64,000 nt of DNA from Caenorhabditis remanei (lineage: Eukaryota; Nematoda; Chromadorea; Rhabditida; Rhabditidae), in assembly GCF_010183535.1 (NCBI RefSeq), contig NC_071328.1, forward strand, positions 9,548,001 to 9,612,000. Direction: 5' to 3'. This document shows positions 37,995 to 49,500 of the stretch, piece after piece. Numbering within the stretch: the first letter of the stretch is position 1; every line of letters begins with the position of its first letter. Position numbers and translations under genes: made by a program. The notes beneath the pieces are model-generated. The model had not been told where the DNA came from. It saw only the letters and a program-made list of their open reading frames with translations, and searched no databases.

Positions 37995-40900
37995 ATGGAC
38001 GATTCTGACGATGATTATGGAAAGAGTGGAGGAGAAACTCTCACCTTTGTAGATACTGATGAAATGGGAATATCGGCAACCACGCAAGACTCACAATTCG
38101 ATTTCGATAATCAATTCAGTGTGCCCACTCAAAGCTCACAAGTAAAATCCAAATGTTCTTTTTTTTTTAAATATTTGAATAATTTCAGGCAACTGACTTA
38201 TTGCCTGGTACAGAAAATACTTGTGATCTTCCATTTCTCGACGTAGAAGAGTCTGATAGCGAGAAGTCTCTTACCGAAGAGCAGCAAAATCTGCCGGAAC
38301 ATGCCTGTCGATACTGCGGTATATCGGATCCATTATGTGTTGCAAAGTGCACTGTATGTAACAAATGGTTCTGCAATTCGAATGATGGGACTCCTGGTGG
38401 TCACATCGTACACCATATGGTCAGAAGTCAGCACAAAGAAGTGAGAACAATATTTTTCAATCAATTCATCAATTTCTCTCTTGTTTTCAGGCGTACACTC
38501 ATAAAGATTCACCATGTGGTGACACCCAACTCGAGTGTTATCGATGTGGATCGAAGAACGTTTTCAATTTGGGTTTCATTCCAGGAAAGAAAGATCAAGT
38601 TGTTGTGATTATTTGTCGTACTCCGTGTGCAAATGTCGCTTTTCAAAACGATGATAATTGGTCGCCAGAAGACTGGAAGTCAGTGATTGCTGAAAAACAA
38701 TTATTGTCTTGGATAGTTAATGTTCCAAGTGAGGATCAAGTGGCCAGAGCTCGAAAAATAACGTTAGTATGCTCACTTATTAATCATTAAAACTGAAAAT
38801 TTTCAGTGCTACACAAGCAGTTCGCCTGGAAGAACTTTGGCGTGATCATCCGGAAGCAACAATTGACGATTTGAACAAACCAGGACTCGATAGAGAACCC
38901 GATCACGTTCAATTGAAGTACATGGACGCCCATCAATATTCGAAAATTTTCCGTCCGTTGGTCGCAATTGAGGCGGAATACGATCGTCGTATGAAAGAAT
39001 CCGCATCACAAGCAGTTGGAACAGTTCGTTGGGAACAAGGACTTCGACAATCTGTACTTGCGTTCTTTCATCTTCCCCAATTCGCGGATGGAGTAATGAA
39101 ACTAGCGAAAGGAGACGAACTAAGATTGAAACACAGTCAAACTGTAGATGGATCCGAATGGACCAAAACTGGAAGTGTCATGAAAATCCCCGATAGTAAT
39201 TTTTTACTTGTGTTTTTTTCAATGATATATTGGGTTTCAGATCACAGCGAAGAAGTTGGTATTGAAATTCGAGGTGTTGTTGAAAGATCTGTAATGGAGA
39301 GTCGAATCATGTTCACTGTCGATGTTGTTTGGAATGCGACCACTTTCGATCGTCAATACCGAGCACTCCATGCATTATTAAACGACCCAAAAGCGGTGTC
39401 ACCTTATCTCTATCACAAACTTTTGGGCAAACCTGTGGACGAAATGATGCTCAAATTCGAACTTCCTCGTCGTCTCTCCGCGCCAGGATTGCCTGATTTG
39501 AATAGTTCTCAAATGCAAGCTGTGAAGCAAGTGCTTACTCGGCCACTCAGTCTCATTCAAGGACCACCAGGAACGGGAAAAACAGTTGTTTCTGCTACTA
39601 TCGTGTATCACTTGGTACAGAAAACTGATGGAAACGTGCTGGTTTGTTCACCGAGTAACATTGCCGTCGATCATTTGGCGGAAAAAATTCATAAAACAGG
39701 ATTGAAAGTTGTAAGACTGTGTGCTCGTTCAAGAGAACATACTGAGACTACTGTTCCTTATTTGACACTTCAACATCAAATGAAAGTAATGGGTGGACCG
39801 GAGCTTCAGAAGTTGATTCAATTAAAAGAAGAAATCGGAGAGCTCGAATCAAAGGATGATTCTAGATTTCTTCAATTGAAACGTGTCAAAGAGCACGAGT
39901 TGCTGGCTGCGGCCGATGTGATTTGTTGTACATGTTCATCTGCGGCTGATGCGAGACTCACAAAAATCCGAACAAGAACTGTTCTGATTGATGAAAGCAC
40001 ACAAGCGACAGAACCCGAGATATTGGTTTCCATTGTGAGAGGAGTTCGTCAATTAGTTCTCGTTGGAGATCACTGTCAATTGGGGCCGGTTGTGATTTGC
40101 AAAAAAGCAGCAATGGCAGGACTTAGCCAATCATTATTTGAAAGACTCGTTCTTCTCGGAATCCGTCCATTCCGTCTTCAAGTTCAATACCGTATGCATC
40201 CAGTTCTTTCTGAATTCCCGAGTAATGCATTCTATGATGGAAGTCTACAGAATGGTGTCACCGAAAGTGAGTTGGAATTATTTGTTGTCTATTTACGACC
40301 AATTTTTGCAGATGATCGCCAAATGAAAGGTGTCGATTGGCATTGGCCTACACCAAATAAACCTGCATTCTTCTGGCATTGCAGCGGAGCAGAAGAACTT
40401 TCCTCATCCGGAACTTCTTTCTTGAACAGAACTGAAGCTGCCAATGTAGAGAAATTAGTTTCCAAATTGATTAAAGGAGGAGTTCAGCCTAATCAAATTG
40501 GAGTCATTACTCCTTATGAAGGACAACGAAGTTTCATAGTCAATTATATGCACACCCAAGGAACACTCAATTCGAAGCTCTATGAAAGTGTTGAAATTGC
40601 TAGTGTAGACGCATTCCAGGGCCGAGAGAAGGATTACATTATTGTTACATGTGTCCGTTCAAACGATATATTGGGAATCGGATTTCTCAATGATCCTCGA
40701 CGCTTGAACGTTGCTATCACTCGTGCTAAATATGGTATTGTTGTTGTTGGTAATGCGAAAGTTCTTGCTAGACACGAATTGTGGTACGAGTTGATCAATC
40801 ATTATAAGAAGAAGGATATGCTTTACGAAGGTCCGATTAATGCTCTAAAGGTACTCAATATGACACTTCCGAAACCGACGTTGAAGACTCAAAACAAGAT

Positions 40901-41470
40901 TGCAGTAAGTTGAAACGGGATTTTTAGATTCATATAACTGGCTTTAAGGGTAACCGATTTGGTATCAAACGGATGCAATACACATACAACGAATACAAGG
41001 CCTCCGATCCATCTCAGCCACGTCTTCCACCAACCTACGCTAACTCTCAGAATCTTTTGAGCATGAGTAAATTAGCTAGGAATTTCAATCAGAACGTTCC
41101 TGTTCCTGCTCACATGATGGATCCATTGATTTACGCCGGAAGAGGACAAAAAGGTAATACTCTGTTTTTCAGACGGATTTCTTGAAGAAAATTTCTAGAT
41201 CGTCGTCGAGAACAACGTCGCCAACAATCTGAAGCCATGGATTTCTCACAGGACATGTCCCAATCTCAATCGAACTTTGGCCCAGAAACATCGCAATCTC
41301 AATCTCAGTACCATGATGGATCACTCTCCGGTTGGTCTCAATCGCAAAGCACTGCGCCTTTTTCGAAAAATCGCCGACCCCAATATCATGGAAATACGCA
41401 ACAAATGTCTCAAGATATGGATGATATGGAACAAAAGATGAACGAACTATTGCTCTCGCAAGACTGTTGA
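37995..41470 (+). CDS. smg-2: UPF1-family RNA helicase of nonsense-mediated decay
   Basis: Eight exons (37995-38141, 38189-38440, 38491-38762, 38807-39195, 39241-40266, 40312-40904, 40949-41153, 41199-41470) close to 1051 residues. After an acidic N-terminus comes the Cys/His-rich UPF2-binding domain ([35 protein letters not shown]), then the superfamily 1 helicase: Walker A GPPGTGKT near 461, motif [41 protein letters not shown] and [10 protein letters not shown]. The C-terminus is rich in SQ pairs ([17 protein letters not shown]), the usual SMG-1 kinase target type. SMG-2 recognises premature stop codons on ribosomes and recruits decay factors. Two short introns (39196-39240 and 40267-40311) are 45 bp multiples of three, so the genomic frame reads through them; they were removed because family alignment and GT...AG signals demand it. 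Confidence 0.97.
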
Positions 41471-42176
41471 GGTGGCGTGTTCTGTCGAATATTGATTTGA
41501 TACGAATATTGAATCGATTTTCGATTGTTTTTCCTGAGATTCGGAGACATACAAATTGATGATGAAATTGAGCTGGATTGCTTAATTTTCTGGGTTCCTC
41601 GGATGTTGAGAATTGCTATTTCTACATTTTCTTCACCATCACACTCCCCCGTTGTTATGAATGTTATCCCTAACCCTAATACATTATTATTATTTTTATT
41701 CAATTAGATGTGGAAAATAGATGAACGAATATCAGACAAGTTTTTTTCAAATCTTGCAAACTGAATGTTTTTGTTCATCTTTTTTCCTTCAAATATTAAA
41801 ACAAAAAATCATGCGATTCCTCGTACATATCTCAAGTAGTGTTCGCTTCCCATCTCTCATCACAACCACCTCATTTCTTTTCATTCCGACCAAGGCTTTT
41901 TCGTAATAAACTCGTACCGTTTTCTATACTCCCCTTCCTTCCTAAGACCAGTTTTCCTTAAGTTCTGTTGTTCTCCTTCTTTATATAGTATTTTATGCAA
42001 AACTAAAATTGTTCCCCGTATTAATTTCTTGGATGAAATATGTCAATTGATTTATTATTATATGTTTTATGGATACCGGTCATTAGTACGAACTTCTATA
42101 TCTCCAATTAATAATTGTGTTGCTGATTTTCCACATCATCCGGTTCAGGGTTTATTCGCTAACTTCAACGACGATT
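41471..42176. other. smg-2 to nsun-2 intercistronic region
   Basis: 706 bp between two plus-strand genes. It holds the smg-2 3' UTR with AATAAA at about 41904. An acceptor-like CATCATCCGGTTCAG ends at 42148, 28 bp before the nsun-2 ATG. The gap is long for a tight operon but not excluded. Confidence 0.45.
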
Positions 42177-45100
42177 ATGGTTCACAGCAGTCGTCGTAAA
42201 TTCAATGGAAAAAAGAAACCTCATGAGCCAAGAGAAAATACTTGGAGAGATGATAGGGATGCTCCAGGAAACCAAGGATATCGTGAGGTTTTGAAGGAAA
42301 ATGAAAAGTATTGGACGTACTATAAAGAGCAAAATGTTTTCCCGATCGAGCAGTTTGATGACTTCCGGGCTGCTTTGCAAAGAGACTTGCCAGTCTCCTT
42401 CCGTTTCCAAGGTTGTCATAAGTGAGTCATTCAGTTAAAAAATTGAAAATAAGATTTTTTTTCCAGGGACCGTGAGCAACTCATCCACGAAATGGAAAGT
42501 CGTTTCTTTGGGAAAATTATGGAAGCCGGAGATACTGCTGTTTGCGTGCCAAAGAGCTTGCCGTGGTACAAAGAGGCTTATCAAACCCCAATGTCTCGCA
42601 CCGCAGTCCGTAGTCATCCTATTCTCGCTCAGCTTCATAACTTCTTAGTCACTGAAGCTGAACTCGGAAATTTGTCTCGACAAGAAGCTGTTTCTATGAT
42701 TCCACCACTTCTCTTGGCGCCAACATCTGAACATTATGTTCTCGATCTGTGTGCTGCTCCTGGTAGTAAAACTACTCAGTTGTTGGAGATGATTCATGAA
42801 AATGATGAGAATCCAAGTAACCTCTAATTTCCTGTCAAAATTTGCTGATTTTTCATTTTCAGAAGGAATGGTCATCGCCAATGACGTCGACATGAAACGG
42901 TGTTACATGCTCATTCATCACACGCTGAAGCGTTTCAGAACGGCCGCATGCGCAGTCACTTGTGAAGATGCTGCCAGATTCCCACAGATCTCGGATAGCG
43001 ACGGAGGGCTCATTCAATTCGACCGTGTCCTTGCTGACGTAATCTGCTCAGGAGACGGTACTCTTCGTAAAAATCCAGAAATCTGGAAAAAATGGACCCC
43101 ACAGGACGGTCTCGGTCTCCATCGTATGCAAATCGCTATTGTAAGAAAAGGAGCTCAACAACTGAAAGTTGGAGGAAGAATGGTGTACTCCACATGCTCC
43201 ATGAATCCAATCGAAGACGAGGCAGTTGTGGCTCAACTGCTCAGAGATGCTAAGGGTTCATTAAAGCTTGTGGACACTTCTAAATTGCTCCCAGAGTTGA
43301 AAAGGGAGAGTGGAGTTAATCAATGGAAGGTTTTCGACCGTGATATGAAGTTGTACAACTCTTTGGATGACATAAGTGAGGAAAAAATGAAGAAAGTCAT
43401 CGTTCAATCACTGTTTCCACCAACGGAGGAAGAGGCAAAGGAGATGAACTTGCATTATGCGTAAGTTCAATTTAAAGAACCAAAAAACGTCAACCATACA
43501 AAACTTTATTACTACTATCGGGTGCTCTTTTTTTTCCCCTCAAATCTTTTTCATTTCACTTTTTCTCTTCGTATTCAAAGATTTCCCTTTGTCGCTTTTC
43601 AATGCATCGGCATCAGCATGAGTTGATTCGCCGGCGTCTTTTCCAGTGGGAGGTGGACCGTTTATTCCAATTTCGTCGAGTTTGAAATAACGGCCATCAG
43701 GATTCTCCCAATCGGATGGCGCAATGGAAGGCTGAAAACGAAAACCGAACCACATGACAAAATTAAATCGTACTCACATCTGGATTCTTGGTTTCCCAAT
43801 CGAATCGAGAACGTGGAGTCTGACCTTCATTGAGCATCACCTGCCAAAGAGCTTTGAAGATCAAACTGAAATCGAGAACTGGTTACAAAGAAAAATGATC
43901 AATTCACTAACTGATAGTCAGGTCTTGTGTAATAATGAAGTGTGCGCAAATGTGGAATGACGCCTCCCATGCATGTAGGCATGTTAAGCATAACATCTCG
44001 ATCGGGCATAGTTATCTTCATTGCTTCAACCTCTTCTCTCTTCTGGACTGTCTGCCATGGGAGACCTCCATTGAGTTCAATAAGAACGAAAAGAAGGGAC
44101 CAAACATCATCGACACGTCCCTGTTCCATACGCATACAAACGTTTGGTGAAGTGTAACGGAGAGTTCCTCGAAACTCTGCTGTTCCACGAGCACGACGTG
44201 CACTCCACTTTTTTGTGTCTTCGCTCTGAAACGTATTCCGTCATAATTGCTGTTAATATTTCACAAAGAATTCCCCACATATTTTGCAAACTGTCTAGCC
44301 AAACCGAAATCCAAAACATGAACAATTCTGGCTCTTTCTTTATCTTCCTCATTTCCCAACATGAAATTCTGTGGCTTAATATCTCTATGCACGAATCCAC
44401 AATCGTGCATGTATTTGAGAGCATAGAGACATTGAATCCCAACTCGGGACCATGTACCACGTGTGAATCGTTCCTTCTTTTGTTTGGCTTTCAGAGATTT
44501 CAGATTCTCTCCAAGAAGTGTCATGATCATATAGCAATACTTTTTTCGTTTTGCCGACGCAAACAGTTCCGGTACATGAGGTACTGGGCCATTCTTGTTC
44601 AGCTTCTTAAGAATCATCTGCTCTAATTTGATCGCTGATCCACCTTCCACATCATTTGATTCGGCTTTTAGAGCTGCCCGTTTCCCATCTTTTGTTTTCA
44701 CAAGATATACTTGACCAAACCCGCCTTCGTCAAGTGTTTTTTCGATAGTCCACTGACCGAAACTGCAAAACTGTTGTAATCCAAGCGAACCTGAAACGTT
44801 GTAGCCTACTGTTTCCCCTCTTTGAATCGAACATTGTCCATTGGATCCTTTTCTTCATCCTTTTTATCGTTCTCGTTCGCCATTCTTTTTCAAATCGGCT
44901 ACTTTTTTTCTATCCTCCTGTATGTAATCAAGAAATTTAGATAGACGTGAGAACAAACCGACGCTCACCTTCCAGAGAGAGAATTTTTCGAAACTGAATG
45001 TACCTGGTTACTTTTTTTTTCATCTGATAATTTCAACAAAAAAAAATCTAGATAATTGCGAGGGCAGGTTAGTGCTAATTCACGTGGAAACTAAACGTTT

Positions 45101-46228
45101 AAAAAATTTTCCATAAAGATTTTTCTGTAAGCTTCCTATCCTTTCAAAATCACATATTTTTATAGAATGCGTATCACTCCACATGCTCAAGACACTGGTG
45201 GTTTCTTTGTGGCTCTTATTGAGAAAGTCGTTGAAAGCGACTTCGATGGAAGTGCGGCCAATGGACCTGCATGGAAAAAAAAGAAGATGTTCAAAGATGA
45301 ACCGTTCACATTCTTGAAATTGGACGATGAGAGATGGCGCGACATTCAGTGAGTTGTTTTATAATTGTTCAAAATACTTAAGTTTTTCACAAATGCCAGG
45401 AAAACTGATATGACAATATGACAATGCCGAAGTAGTCGGTGTTTTCTTACTCTTCTTTCTTTTCGAATCTTTTTTCAAAAATAATTTTCAGCAACCACTA
45501 TGGTGTCGACGAGACGTTCCAGTACCAGAATCTCTTCAGTAGAAGACTCGAATCTAACGATGCGAACAGTCGTCAGCTGTTCTACGCCAACGATGCAGTC
45601 AAAAACTTCGTGAAGGAGAACATGGCCAAAGTTTCAATTCAAAACGCCGGAATGAAAATGTTCAGTAGAACGGAAGGAAAAGTTGAAAACACCCGATTCC
45701 GTTTGTCGCAAGAAGGAATCCGTTATCTGTTCAAATTTATGAATAAACAAAAGGTCAAGATTGGAGCAGAAGACATGTTGTACATGCTGAAATCGGAAGA
45801 AAATCTTGTTCCACTGGAGAAGTTGGAATGCAAGACAGATGTTCGTAAGAATCAAAATGGAACCGTTGTTGTTTACTGTGATGAAGATGAACCTGTTTGT
45901 ACTTGGGTAAGGAGAGAAGCTGACTACCTAGGGCTAATTTTTCTTCCAGGTCGGCTACCATACAATTGCTCCATACATTTCTAAAGAAGAACGGCTTCAC
46001 TTGTTGAGAATGATGGGTGTAGATTGTGCCGAGATTGAGTTGTTAATGAAGAGCAAACGCAAGGAAAAGGCAGCTCAAGATCGTGAAGCCGCTTGGCAAC
46101 GTAAGCTTGAAGAAGAAAAAACTGCAGGTCAGCCGTCAACTTCATCAGATGGCGCTCCCACAGAGCAAATCTCAGAATCTCCAGCAGAGAATATACAGGA
46201 AATGGCGGACGCTGAGCCAGCTCAATAG
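42177..46228 (+). CDS. nsun-2: RNA 5-methylcytosine methyltransferase, NSUN2 type
   Basis: Six exons (42177-42421, 42467-42816, 42863-43460, 45166-45348, 45492-45906, 45950-46228) close to 689 residues. The SAM-binding motif LDLCAAPGSKTTQLL, the motif IV cysteine (DVICSGDGT, Cys260) and the motif VI cysteine (STCSMNPIEDEA, Cys310) are present, then MRITPHAQDTGGFF and the NSUN2-specific C-terminal region (NTRFRLSQEGIRYLF, ERLHLLRMMG). The enzyme methylates cytosines in tRNAs and other RNAs. Motif IV usually reads Pro-Cys; here the Pro is Ile. Reading straight past 43460 gives a TAA at once, so a naive model would end there; the GTAAGT donor and the clear NSUN2 sequence from 45166 show the gene continues across a 1.7 kb intron that hosts a minus-strand kinase gene. 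Confidence 0.94.
43540..44883 (-). CDS. CK1/TTBK-like protein kinase nested in nsun-2 intron 3
   Basis: Five exons (44883-44810, 44762-44279, 44225-43912, 43865-43778, 43731-43540) close to 383 residues. Kinase features in order: glycine loop DEGGFGQVYLV, lysine in AALKAES, FVHRDIKPQNFMLG, VLDFGLARQF, then EFRGTLRYTSPNVC in place of APE, and DDVWSLLFVLIELNGGLPW. The CK1-type RYTSP segment and IKPQNF place it in the casein kinase 1 / tau-tubulin kinase group, greatly expanded in Caenorhabditis and often germline expressed (family knowledge). The tail after the kinase is polar and Lys-rich (KSDKGKSLNTKRKS). It lies wholly inside one intron of nsun-2 on the opposite strand, with its own short introns. 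Catalytic residues look intact. Confidence 0.9.
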
Positions 46229-46547
46229 TGATTTGATTGTTATGGTTATTCTGTTTTCCCTTCATGTTTTCTTTTGATCTGTTATACTCTTTTTTTCATG
46301 TTGTTTGTTCTTTGAATTTTTCATTTTTCTTCCAAGAAAAAACCACTGTTGTCTGATTGAATTCCCTAATTTAATAAATCAAACTTTAAAAATTGTCTTA
46401 TTAACCTTCTTCACGTATTTCAATTACCAGTGAGGCGTCTTACAGCTGTTGATATCACACCAAGATATTTTCTTCGTATAGTGTTCATTCACATTATCCA
46501 AATCCCTTTTAGACTAGAAACCAGACTGTTTCTAGTTCTTGTCAGAA

Positions 46548-49500
46548 ATGCACGCAGAACTGCTCGGATGTGGACAGACGGGCGAAGGACAGTTGGGAGC
46601 TCGTCTCTCGGAGCCAATGATACGAGTTCCAGAAAGAATAAGTTAGTGTTTGAAACAGTGATAGACTATTTTGTTACTTGAAAAAAATTACTGATTGAGT
46701 CCTTCATTTTATTCGAACATTTCTAAAGGTTTACCTTTTCAAAGTATCAGTTTTCGGAAGTAACCACGAAACACTTTTCAGTTGGTGCTCCAAACGATGC
46801 TGACGGAACAGCTGTGAAATCAGTTGCATGCGGTGAACAACACACAGTTTTTCTGACAAAAGACGGTAAAATGTGGAGTGTTGGTAGTAATTTAGATGGA
46901 CAACTGGGACGTGGGAAGAGAAGTGAAGGATCATTTTCAATCTATCCTGTTTCGTTGACGAGTGGAGTGGAAATCGTACAGGTAAAAGACTTCAAATGAA
47001 ACGAAATAAGCTGAATAATGCGGATAGGCCGTGAATCTTAACTAAGCTAATTAATTGCCAATTGTATGCACAGTTCATAGTCTTTATCCTTAAAGATTGC
47101 CGCTGGTCGCGCCCACAGCGTTGCCGTAGCTGACGATGGACGTGTCTTCGCGTGGGGTTCGAATGAACACGGACAACTCGGAATGGAAAGTAGTGTCGTT
47201 TGGCAGGAGACACCGAAACGTATCAAAGAATTGAATGAAGTGGTACAAGTGGCTTCTGGATCAGATCATTGCATTGCACTAACAGACGGTATGTCTATAA
47301 CATGAGCAAGGCTGTCATACGGCCGGCCGCGGCTTTTTCTTGAAAAAAAAAAGCTGCGGCCAGCCCAAAAGTTTTGACACCAGTGGGGGCCGAACCCTAG
47401 TTGTCAGATTGGTTCCAAATAGTCAAAATTATATCAAGTCATGTTTTAAGTTGATACTCTAGAAAGCCGTGGCTTTTTGAGATTTCCAGGAAAAAGCCGC
47501 GGCTGGCCGCGATTTCTGACAGCCTTGAACAAAAATAAAATAAAAACAAATGAAAAAACCTTGAAAACAAAAATTCCATGAAAATATTCATTAGGAGATG
47601 TTTTTATTCTCCTCTCACTTGATAACTGTCATTGTTGATCTCCCAGAAGATGCACTGTTTTCGGCAATCATGGCAGTTGTGAATAGGTTTGAGAGATGAA
47701 CCGCCTTGTTCCAAATCTGTTCATTACATTCTGTAGACACTTTCTTCTCACCATCACCTTTTCCCACTTTTCTCTGAATATTATAATGTTTCTAAAAATC
47801 AGGCGTAGTTCGAATTTCATACCTTGATGTAATAGAATAAGGTAGTATACAGAGAAACGTATTGTTTAAACGACTCCACTGCTTTCGGGCGTTGAACTCG
47901 AAGAAATTTGACGATGTCGAAGATCGATGGCTCAATCATTTTGTCCATTTTAAACACCGCAGCTGACAGAGCAAGGAAATATCCGGCACGCCCTGTTCCA
48001 TATTGGGACAATACCAACGCTGCGTCATCTTTTGACTGAAAAATAGAAGAATGAAAACGGAATGTCTTCTCCACTGGACTTACTATCGACAGAAAGTTGG
48101 TGAACTCAATAACTTCTTTTGTTACAACTGCTTGTTTGGAATGCACATTCTCCACAGCCCAATTTTTGATCACAGTAATATTGCAAATGATAGAATTGGA
48201 GCATCCCTCCGGCAAAACTTCAATTGCGAATCGATTCACATCCTCGCCGATAACCTCCACACGTCGATTGTTCACAAACATAGTACCGTAATAAACATGC
48301 TCTCCAGAACCTAGAGGAAAGAAATCAATGAGATTTTGATCAGTGATAATCTCCATGAAAGTGACTCCTTTGTTGAAGACCACCTTCCAGAATCCTTCTT
48401 CATTTCCTTTCGTCGGAAACTGTCCAATAAGAACGTTACGTGGCAATTGGACATCCACTTGGGTCATATGAACATAGACGTTTTCAAGAGTAACGAGGTG
48501 ATCATCAAGAGCTGGGTAATCTGTGGTAGATTGGTTTAGTTTGGGATTAGCCTTCCATTTCTTGCATTCGGTATCTACATCTACAGTGATACACTGTAGA
48601 CTTTCGAATTCCGATTTTGTTTTCGCAAAATCAGCTTTATCAAGCCAATTCTTCGCCGTCTCTTCACCACTCCATTTATCGGTTTGAGAAAGTTGCGAGT
48701 TCGGAGTAACTGTTGAATTGACAGCCATTTCAGCGCCAGGAACCGGACTGATAACGACAGGAGCCCCTTGATTAAGCTTGGCAGGAGCTGCGTTATTGTT
48801 TGGGTGGATCGCTTGCATCCCAGGTGGCACTACAGTACGTGGCGGCGGTTTTGGTGCAACCGGATCTTCCTCACAAATGGTTGGAGTCTTTGGTTTATGG
48901 GCCGCCGGAGCTGGTGGATTAAGTTCTGTCGGTGTGGCTGGTTTAAACTGAAAACAAGAAGAATATCGATGAAATTATGAGATATGTATTGGCAAATTTG
49001 GTCAAAAGAATTCTAACTCACCGTAATCGCATTCTTCACTGTTTCCCCAAACTTGAATAGTGGATTCTGATTCTGAGTCTGAGTTTCTTCGATCGTCGTA
49101 TCCTGTGTATTTCTTTTCTGTTTACTCCCCTTCCCCTTCCCTTTCCCTTTCGTATTTTTCTGCGACATTGCTGTCGACGGAGCCTCTTTGCTTCCATTCT
49201 GACGACGTATTTGGAATCTGATGTTTCTCTTTTTAGTCTCTCGACTTTCTTCTGTTGAGTTTCCTTCAATTGTCGCATTTTTATCTTTCTTATGCGGTTT
49301 CTTCGTTCCCTTGGTTTTACTTTTTTTCTCCTTGCTAAAAAAATAACATTTATTTATCGAAGCGCGTCATTCCGCATCACACAGTAATGATAAACTCACC
49401 CCATTCTTCCAAGCTATTCGATTTTGTGAGCTCTTATTCCTTCGGTAGAATGATTGAGATTTAGAATGAGAGGTTGGTTTCAAACAATTATTTCGATTCG

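Noticed and set aside
38871..40913. A single 680-codon smg-2 exon
   Set aside because: Two in-frame 45 bp segments carry GT...AG ends, T-rich acceptors and sequence absent from UPF1 proteins, so they are introns.
42177..43464. nsun-2 as a 398-residue protein ending at the TAA after 43461
   Set aside because: The apparent stop lies just inside a GTAAGT donor, and unmistakable NSUN2 C-terminal sequence continues in phase at 45166.
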